6,699 bases of DNA from Acidovorax sp. (GTDB lineage Bacteria > Pseudomonadota > Gammaproteobacteria > Burkholderiales > Burkholderiaceae_C). The DNA lies in assembly GCA_030150585.1 (NCBI GenBank), contig JASLFM010000144.1, forward strand, positions 1 through 6,699. The letters run 5' to 3'. Positions within the stretch are counted from its first letter, which is position 1. Each line of letters begins with the position of its first letter. The notes under the pieces were generated by a model. That model had not been told where the DNA came from, did no database searches, and was given only the letters and a program-made list of their open reading frames with translations. The translations under genes were made by a program, and so were the position numbers. Positions 1-4,644 of the stretch are shown piece by piece.

Positions 1-920
1 CCAGCACCGCGCTGGCGCAGAGCTTTCCGCCGTCCAAGCCCGTCACACTGGTCGTGGGCTTTGCGGCCGGCGGCGCCGCCGACGCGGCCGCGCGCATCAT
101 CGCCAAGAAACTGGGCGACAACATCGGCCAGTCCGTGGTGGTGGAGAACAAGGGCGGCGCGGGCGGCAACGTGGCCCACCAGCAGGTGGCGGCGGGTCCG
201 GCGGACGGCTCGGTGCTGCTGCTCGGCTCGGTGGGGCCGCTGACCATCGCGCCGCACCTCATGAAGCTGGCCTACGACCCGTTCAAGGACCTCGCGCCCA
301 TCTCAGGCGGCGTGTACTTTCCCAATGTGCTCGTGGTGCACAAGGGCGCGGGCGTGAAGACGCTGGCCGAGTTCGTGCAGCTCTCGAAGAAGAAGCCCGG
401 TAGCGTGGACTTCGCCTCCACGGGCGCGGGCTCGGCCTCGCACCTGGCGGGCGAGCTGTTCAATCAGCGCGCGGGCATCGACATGGTGCACGTGCCCTAC
501 AAGGGCGGCGCACCCGCGCTGCAGGACCTGCTGGGCGAGCGCGTGACGAGCTACTTCGCCGCGCCGCCCACGGCCCTGCCGCACGTGGAGGCCGGCAAGC
601 TGATTCCGCTGGCCACCACGGGCCTGACGCGGCCGGCCTACCTGCCGAACATCCCCACGGTGGCGGAATCGGGCTTCCCCGGCTTCGAGGCGCTCAACTG
701 GTACGCCTTCGTGGCCTCGGCCAAGACGCCCGCGCCGCTACTGGACCGCTGGAACCAGGAGATCGTGAAAGTGCTCAACGACCCTGGCGTGAAGGAGGCC
801 CTGACCAAGCACGGCCTGTCGCCCCAGCCCACCACGCGCAAGGAGTTCGCCGCCTTCATGAAGAAGGAATACGACCAGTGGGGCACGATCGTGCGCGAGC
901 GGAAAATCACCGCGCAGTGA
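1..920 (+). CDS. Bug-family (TctC-type) tripartite tricarboxylate transporter substrate-binding protein, 5' end missing
   Basis: This is a periplasmic solute-binding protein of the Bug/TctC family, which captures small carboxylates or related organic anions for a TctAB-type membrane transporter. The frame is open from base 3, before any start codon, and begins STALAQSFPPSKPVTLVV. ALA|QS looks like the end of a signal peptide, so only about the first 20 residues lie outside the window; 305 codons remain, close to the full mature length. Family hallmarks follow in order: the ligand-loop VVGFAAGGAADAAAR, VVENKGGAGGNVA, PYDPFKDLAPI-like LAYDPFKDLAPI, MVHVPYKGGAPALQDLLGE, and LPNIPTVAESGFPGFEALNW. 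The GTG at base 54 is internal, not the start. No tctA or tctB membrane gene is nearby, so it is an orphan receptor in this window, as is usual for the large Bug expansions of Burkholderiales. The ligand cannot be read from the sequence. The stop codon directly abuts the convergent NUDIX gene. Confidence 0.93.
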   Translation, partial: STALAQSFPPSKPVTLVVGFAAGGAADAAARIIAKKLGDNIGQSVVVENKGGAGGNVAHQQVAAGPADGSVLLLGSVGPLTIAPHLMKLAYDPFKDLAPISGGVYFPNVLVVHKGAGVKTLAEFVQLSKKKPGSVDFASTGAGSASHLAGELFNQRAGIDMVHVPYKGGAPALQDLLGERVTSYFAAPPTALPHVEAGKLIPLATTGLTRPAYLPNIPTVAESGFPGFEALNWYAFVASAKTPAPLLDRWNQEIVKVLNDPGVKEALTKHGLSPQPTTRKEFAAFMKKEYDQWGTIVRERKITAQ

Positions 921-1415
921 TCAGCCCGGCGCTTGCAGCACGCTCGCGTCGGTGTGGATGAAGTCGAGCGGCATGCGCCGGCCCGCCAGGTAGTCCTCCA
1001 CGCAGCGCAGCACCAGCGGGCTGCGGTGCCGGTCGGCGCTGGCGCGCAGCTCGGCCAGCGTCATCCACACGGTGCGCACGATGCCGTCGTCCAGGCTGCG
1101 CCAGGCGTGGTGCGCGCCCAGCTTGCCCGTGAACGCGAAGCGCATGTAGGTGATGTCGTCACCCGTGCGCGTGCGGGTGAAGCGGTTGAGGTACACGCCC
1201 ACCAGCGCCGTGGGCTCGAAGTCGTAGCCCGACTCCTCCAGCGTTTCGCGGGTGCAGGCGGCAATGGGCGACTCGCCCGGATCGAGGTGCCCCGCCGGGT
1301 TGTTCAGGCGCAGGCCATCGGCGGTGTCTTCCTCGATGAGCAGGAAGCGGCCCTCCTGCTCCACGATGGCGGCCACGGTGACGTTGGGTTTCCAGCGGTT
1401 TGGCATGGCGGGCAT
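921..1415 (-). CDS. NudJ-like NUDIX hydrolase
   Basis: This 164-residue protein is a cytoplasmic Mg-dependent phosphohydrolase that cleaves a nucleoside-diphosphate-linked or pyrophosphate substrate. The NUDIX box is complete at residues 42-64 (GHLDPGE, seven residues, then RETLEESGY) and keeps the metal-binding RE..EE glutamates. From memory the whole chain lines up with E. coli NudJ: WKPNVTVAAIV at the N terminus, NNPAGHLDPGES around the box, RSPLVLRCVEDY and RRMPLDFI near the C terminus. NudJ hydrolyses nucleoside di/triphosphates and the thiamine precursor HMP-PP, so that is the best functional guess. The start at 1415 gives MPAMPNRW; an ATG three codons later (1406) is equally possible because neither has a clear Shine-Dalgarno sequence. 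It lies 39 bases after the DMT transporter on the same strand and is probably co-transcribed with it. E. coli nudJ neighbours mnmA, which is absent here. The NUDIX fold is certain; the substrate is not. Confidence 0.93.
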   Translation of the reverse strand: MPAMPNRWKPNVTVAAIVEQEGRFLLIEEDTADGLRLNNPAGHLDPGESPIAACTRETLEESGYDFEPTALVGVYLNRFTRTRTGDDITYMRFAFTGKLGAHHAWRSLDDGIVRTVWMTLAELRASADRHRSPLVLRCVEDYLAGRRMPLDFIHTDASVLQAPG

Positions 1416-1454
1416 TATGGCGAGGAAGGATGACAGTCCCCGCCGCGCATCCCG

Positions 1455-2387
1455 TCACGGGCGCGCGCCCTGCACGGCGGGCGCCGGTGCCGCAGGCGGC
1501 ACGGGCCGCAGCACCAGCCACAGCGCCAGGGCGATGAGTCCGCCGCCCGCGGCATGGGCCAGGCCCGCGCGCTCGCCCAGCAGCAGCCAGCCCCAGGCCA
1601 CGCCGAACAGCGGGATCAGAAAGGTCACGGTGAGCGCCTTCATGGGCCCCACGTCCGCGATCAGGCGGAAGTACAGCACATAGGCCAGCGCCGTGCAGGC
1701 CAGGCCCAGCGCGAGCAGCGCGCCCCACACCACTGGCGGCGCGGCCGCCCACGCGGCGGGCGCGGCTGGCGTGCGCCACAGCTCCCAGCCCACGAAGGGC
1801 ACGAGCACCAGCACTGCGCCGATCTGGCTGCCCAGCGCGACGGTGCGCGCGTCGAGCCCGCCGCGCGCGGTAATCCAGCGCCGCGTGAGAAAACCCGCCG
1901 CGCCATAGCAGGCCGTGGCCACGAGACAGGCCGCGATGCCGCCCAGCACCTCGGGCGTGAGCGCCACGGGCCCGGCCTGGGCCAGCACGGCCACACCCGC
2001 CAGCCCCAGGCACACACCCGCCGCACGCGCGGCCGTGATGCGCTCGCCGAAGGCCAGCGCGCCGATGAGCACGCCCATGAGCGGCGTGGTCGCATTGAGG
2101 ATGGCGCTGTAGCCCGCGGGCAGGCTGCGCGCGGCGAACGCGAACATCAGGAACGGCACGCCCGAGTTCACCACGCCCAGCGCCATCGTGGCCACGAGCT
2201 TGCCCTCGAAGCGCGGGCGCAGCCGCAGCACGGCCAGCAGCAGCGCCAGCCCCGCCGCGCCGAGCAGCACGCGCCCGAAGGTCGTGGGCAGGGCGCCGAG
2301 CACGGGCGCGGTCACGCGCAGGAAGAGGAAGCTGCCGCCCCACAGGGCCGCAAGGGTGAACAGGCGCAGGAGGCTGGGTAATGGCAT
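1455..2387 (-). CDS. EamA/DMT-family transporter, probable exporter
   Basis: This 310-residue integral inner-membrane protein belongs to the drug/metabolite transporter superfamily. The length and about ten hydrophobic segments match the usual two-repeat EamA architecture. The internal duplication is visible: NATTPLMGVLIGALAFGERI (residues about 98-117) corresponds to TFLIPLFGVAWGWLLLGERA (about 255-274), each a helix with a central proline ending in a GER motif. The N-terminal segment LAALWGGSFLFLRV is typical of the family. Many relatives export amino acids or other metabolites, but the substrate is not readable. The ATG at 2387 is chosen because no in-frame start lies upstream and the hydrophobic region begins directly after it. 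Only a weak GAG precedes the start. The gene is divergent from the LysR regulator at 2501, which makes it the likely target of that regulator, and it precedes the NUDIX gene by 39 bases. The C-terminal tail (residues about 295-310) is Pro/Ala-rich and presumably disordered. Confidence 0.93.
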   Translation of the reverse strand: MPLPSLLRLFTLAALWGGSFLFLRVTAPVLGALPTTFGRVLLGAAGLALLLAVLRLRPRFEGKLVATMALGVVNSGVPFLMFAFAARSLPAGYSAILNATTPLMGVLIGALAFGERITAARAAGVCLGLAGVAVLAQAGPVALTPEVLGGIAACLVATACYGAAGFLTRRWITARGGLDARTVALGSQIGAVLVLVPFVGWELWRTPAAPAAWAAAPPVVWGALLALGLACTALAYVLYFRLIADVGPMKALTVTFLIPLFGVAWGWLLLGERAGLAHAAGGGLIALALWLVLRPVPPAAPAPAVQGARP

Positions 2388-2425
2388 GGCGGTCTCGATG
2401 AAAGGATGAGGGAGGGGTTGGCACC

Positions 2426-2454
2426 ATTGTTGGAAATCGGTGCAGCGCTGGCAA
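2426..2454 (-). promoter_or_regulatory. Putative sigma-70 promoter for the DMT transporter gene
   Basis: Read on the minus strand, TTGCCA (2454-2449, five of six matches to TTGACA) is followed after exactly 17 bases by AACAAT (2431-2426, four of six matches to TATAAT). Transcription would start near 2419, giving a leader of about 30 bases before the ATG at 2387. The -10 lies within a GCACC-N13-GGTGC dyad (2421-2443), and the -35 touches the AAACG/CGTTT dyad next to it. The match was made by eye and is unproven. Confidence 0.35.
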
Positions 2455-2478
2455 ACGATTTATCCTCTACAACCGTTT
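2453..2478. promoter_or_regulatory. Inverted repeat, candidate LysR-type regulator operator
   Basis: AAACG (2453-2457) and CGTTT (2474-2478) are perfect five-base arms separated by 16 bases. The dyad lies between the divergent DMT and LysR genes and overlaps the upstream edge of the putative -35 of the DMT promoter, where an activating LysR tetramer commonly binds. The surrounding sequence is markedly AT-richer than the coding DNA. It does not match the simple T-N11-A consensus cleanly, so the operator role is an inference from position. Confidence 0.3.
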
Positions 2479-2500
2479 AGCTGTACTGCACAGTTGCCAC

Positions 2501-3394
2501 ATGAAACTCCCACCCTTGATCGCCGTGCGCTTCTTCGAGGCCACGGCCCGCCACCGCAGCGTGCGCGAGGCCGCGCGCGAGCTGCACGTCACGCCGGGGG
2601 CGGTGTCGCAGCAGGTGCGTCGGCTCGAATCCTTCCTGGGCTGCGCGCTGTTCGAGCGGCTGCCGCGCGGGCTCGCGCTCACGCCCGCGGGCCTGGACTA
2701 CCAGGCGGCCTGCGGCGAGGCCCTGGCCACCATCGGCCATGCCACGGCGCGCCTGGCGGCGGGCGCGCGGCGCGTGGTGCGCGTGAGCTGCACCCCCAGC
2801 TTCGCCGCGCAGTGGCTGGTGCCGCGCCTGCAGCACTTTCTGCAGCAGGCGCCCGCGCTCGACGTGCATGTGAACAGCACCTACCGCAAGGTGGACCTGC
2901 TGGCCGAGGACATGCACTTCGCCGTGCGCCATGGCCTGGGCCACTACCCGGGCCTGCAGGCCGAATGGCTGCTGGGCGATGACCTGGTTCCCGTGTGCAG
3001 CCCGCGCCTCGTGGCGCCGCGCGAGGCCGCGCGGATGGAGGATCTCGCAGGCCCACTGCTGCTGCACGACGAATTTCGCGACGACTGGCGCCTGTGGTGC
3101 CAGGCCCAGGGCCTGGGCGGGGTGGACTGCGGGCAGGGCGTGGTGTTCGACGGTACCCACGGCGCCATCGAGGCGGCCGTGGCGGGGCGCGGCTTCGCCC
3201 TCGTGCGGCGCGCGCTGGTGGCGCGCGAACTGGCCACCCGCGCCCTGGTCGGCGTGCAGGCGCCGCCCGCGCAGGCGCCGCTAGCCTATCGCCTCGTCTA
3301 CCGGCCCGAGGCGCTGATCGACCCGGCGCTGCGGCGCTTTCGCGCATGGATCGTGGCCGAGGGCGCGGAGGCGGGGTCCATCAGCACGGGCTGA
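2501..3394 (+). CDS. LysR-family transcriptional regulator, GcvA-like
   Basis: This 297-residue protein has the standard length of a LysR-type regulator. Residues 1-62 form the winged helix-turn-helix: PPLIAVRFFEATARHRSVRE, then AARELHVTPGAVSQQVRRLE, then LGCALFERLPRGLALTPAG. The effector-binding domain spans about residues 92-285, with the GcvA-subgroup signatures HFAVRHGLGHYPGL (139-152), LVPVCSPRL (162-170), LLLHDEFRDDWRLW (186-199) and FDGTHGAIEAAVAGRGFALV (216-235). The ligand is unknown. The ATG at 2501 places the HTH at its usual distance from the N terminus; no Shine-Dalgarno sequence precedes it, and no convincing promoter was found for it. Divergence from the DMT transporter gene across 113 bases suggests that it controls that gene and probably itself. 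Its last 14 bases overlap the convergent GNAT gene. Identity with GcvA itself is not claimed: many paralogs of this subgroup regulate unrelated neighbours. Confidence 0.94.
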   Translation: MKLPPLIAVRFFEATARHRSVREAARELHVTPGAVSQQVRRLESFLGCALFERLPRGLALTPAGLDYQAACGEALATIGHATARLAAGARRVVRVSCTPSFAAQWLVPRLQHFLQQAPALDVHVNSTYRKVDLLAEDMHFAVRHGLGHYPGLQAEWLLGDDLVPVCSPRLVAPREAARMEDLAGPLLLHDEFRDDWRLWCQAQGLGGVDCGQGVVFDGTHGAIEAAVAGRGFALVRRALVARELATRALVGVQAPPAQAPLAYRLVYRPEALIDPALRRFRAWIVAEGAEAGSISTG

Positions 3395-3890
3395 TGCGCT
3401 GCGCCATATAGACAGCATCCGCGCCGTAGCCCGCGAGGCGCTGCCGCTGCGCCGCATCGTGCAGGGCCCAGGGCACGTAGCCGTGGCGTACCCAGTAGCC
3501 CTGCGCACCCTGCACGGCCACCAGGGCACTGTGGCCCAGCCCCTCGGCCCGCGCGCACTGCAGCAGCGGCGCGAGCAGGGCGCGCGCCAGGCCCTGGCCC
3601 GCGCAGGCGGGCAGCACGGCCATGTCGTGCAGGTAGAGCGTGTCGGGCGCGGACACGGCCTCGAAGTCGCCGTGCAGCGGCGTGACCTTGCCCAGCAGGG
3701 AGCGGTAGGCCGCCAGGTAGGCCACCACGCGGCCGCCCTGTTCCACGGCCAGCGAGCAGTTCGCAGGACTGGCCAGCCGCCGAGCGAAAACGTCGGCGCT
3801 CTCGACGAAACCCTCGCCATAGCAAGCAAGCTGCACGGCCAGCAGGCCCGGCAGGTCGCGCGGCTCGAGGGGGCGGATCTGCCCGTTCAA
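3381..3890 (-). CDS. GNAT-family N-acetyltransferase
   Basis: This 169-residue protein is a cytoplasmic acetyl-CoA-dependent acyltransferase of unknown acceptor, and its length is normal for a single-domain GNAT. IRPLEPRDLPGLLAVQ (residues 5-20) is the typical first strand and helix. Strand four and motif A run LYLHDMAVLPACAGQGLARA (85-104), with the acetyl-CoA pyrophosphate loop AGQGLA at 97-102; the usual Arg/Gln at its first position is Ala. Motif B follows as AQGYWVRHGYVPWAL (129-143). The start is TTG at 3890, overlapping the riboflavin synthase stop codon as TTGA. No ATG or GTG precedes it in frame, and the GNAT fold begins only four residues later, so TTG is the best start. There is no Shine-Dalgarno sequence, which points to translational coupling with the upstream gene. 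The acceptor could be a small molecule or a protein N terminus. It ends in a 14-base overlap with the convergent LysR gene. Confidence 0.9.
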   Translation of the reverse strand: MNGQIRPLEPRDLPGLLAVQLACYGEGFVESADVFARRLASPANCSLAVEQGGRVVAYLAAYRSLLGKVTPLHGDFEAVSAPDTLYLHDMAVLPACAGQGLARALLAPLLQCARAEGLGHSALVAVQGAQGYWVRHGYVPWALHDAAQRQRLAGYGADAVYMAQRISPC

Positions 3891-4594
3891 GGCTTGGGCA
3901 GCGGGTGCGGTTGCACGAAGTCGTCGAGCGACAGGCCCTTTTCCTTCAGCAGGGCTTCCAGCACGGGCGCAAGGCGCCCCAGGCTCTCCTGCACGGCCTC
4001 GCGCACGGTGTCCACCACCACCTGGGTGCTGCGCTCGATCTCGATGTTGAGCGCGTCGCCCACCTGCTTAGCCTCGAACACCGTTGCGCGGCGCGTCTCG
4101 GGGATGAGCCAGACCTCGAACCAGCCTTCCTGCCGGTTCACCTCGGCCACCGTGAGGCTGGCGCCGTGGATGGCGATGTAACCCTTGGCGAAGACGTAGC
4201 GGCGGAACGGCTCGGGCACGGCCACGCGCCACACGAGGTTGTTGTCGAACTCGCGGCGCTGCACCAGCGTGCCCGTGAAGTCGACATGGCCGGACAGCGG
4301 ATGGCCACCGATCTCGGCGCCGTCCTTGGCTGCGCGCTCCACGTTCACGCGGTCGCCCTCGCGCAGGCGGCCCAGCGTGGTGATGTTCAGGCTCTGCTGC
4401 ATCACGTCGAACACGGCCTGCGTGGGCGAGAGAATCTCGGTCACCGTGAGGCACACGCCATCGGTGGAGACGCTGGCACCAATGGCGAGGTCTGCGCAGA
4501 AGCCCTCGGGAAACTCTAGCGTGAAGGTGCGCAGGCCCGCGCGGTCGTGGATGGCGGCGATGCCCGCCGTGGCTTGGACGATGCCTGTGAACAT
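3887..4594 (-). CDS. ribE: Riboflavin synthase, alpha subunit (E. coli RibC type)
   Basis: This cytoplasmic trimeric enzyme converts two 6,7-dimethyl-8-ribityllumazine molecules to riboflavin and a pyrimidinedione, the last step of riboflavin synthesis (gene called ribE or ribC depending on species). It has 235 residues, against about 213 in E. coli. The start is fixed by the invariant MFTGIVQ; the open frame upstream to 5206 is spurious. Two lumazine-binding barrels are visible. The first has GASVSTDGVCLTVTEI (39-54) and NVERAAKDGAEIGGHPLSGH (84-103). The second has KGYIAIHGASLTVAEV (137-152), LIPETRRATVF (163-173) and a C-terminal trimerisation helix. Cys48 and His103 correspond to E. coli Cys48 and His102 in my alignment; Asp45 replaces the usual Asn, and the tail is about 20 residues longer. 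No other rib gene is in the window, so it may be an additional copy separate from the main rib cluster. A hairpin sits just before the start. Confidence 0.95.
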   Translation of the reverse strand: MFTGIVQATAGIAAIHDRAGLRTFTLEFPEGFCADLAIGASVSTDGVCLTVTEILSPTQAVFDVMQQSLNITTLGRLREGDRVNVERAAKDGAEIGGHPLSGHVDFTGTLVQRREFDNNLVWRVAVPEPFRRYVFAKGYIAIHGASLTVAEVNRQEGWFEVWLIPETRRATVFEAKQVGDALNIEIERSTQVVVDTVREAVQESLGRLAPVLEALLKEKGLSLDDFVQPHPLPKP

Positions 4595-4601
4595 GATGCA
4601 G

Positions 4602-4622
4602 AAAAGGGGCGGTAACCACCCC
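4602..4622 (-). terminator. Terminator-like hairpin between the phytase-like gene and riboflavin synthase
   Basis: On the minus strand GGGGTGG (4622-4616), loop TTA, and CCGCCCC (4612-4606) form a seven-pair stem with one T-G wobble, followed directly by TTTT (4605-4602). This resembles a short intrinsic terminator placed after the phytase-like gene stop at 4645. The T tract is short, so termination may be partial. Only 11 bases separate the stem from the riboflavin synthase ATG, so it could instead, or in addition, hinder ribosome access to that start. Confidence 0.45.
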
Positions 4623-4644
4623 GATTCTGCCACCCGAACCCGCG

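Noticed and set aside
1451..1461. CCCG-TCA-CGGG mini hairpin at the DMT stop codon
   Set aside because: A four-pair stem without a T tract is common by chance in GC-rich DNA.
1159..2454. A 431-codon minus-strand frame covering the DMT gene and part of the NUDIX gene
   Set aside because: The translation is low-complexity Arg/Ala/Gly and spans two genes with clear family motifs in another frame on the same strand.
2459..2487. TTTATC, 17 bases, TGTACT as a promoter for the LysR gene
   Set aside because: Only three of six bases match at -35 and four of six at -10, and it would leave a leader of about seven bases. It is too weak to list as a feature.
2477..3160. Minus-strand frame of 227 codons opposite the LysR gene
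   Set aside because: No recognisable domain, biased composition, and a typical LysR protein lies on the other strand.
4595..4644. FMN riboswitch before riboflavin synthase
   Set aside because: The gap is only 50 bases and holds none of the conserved multi-helix RFN element; only the single hairpin is present.
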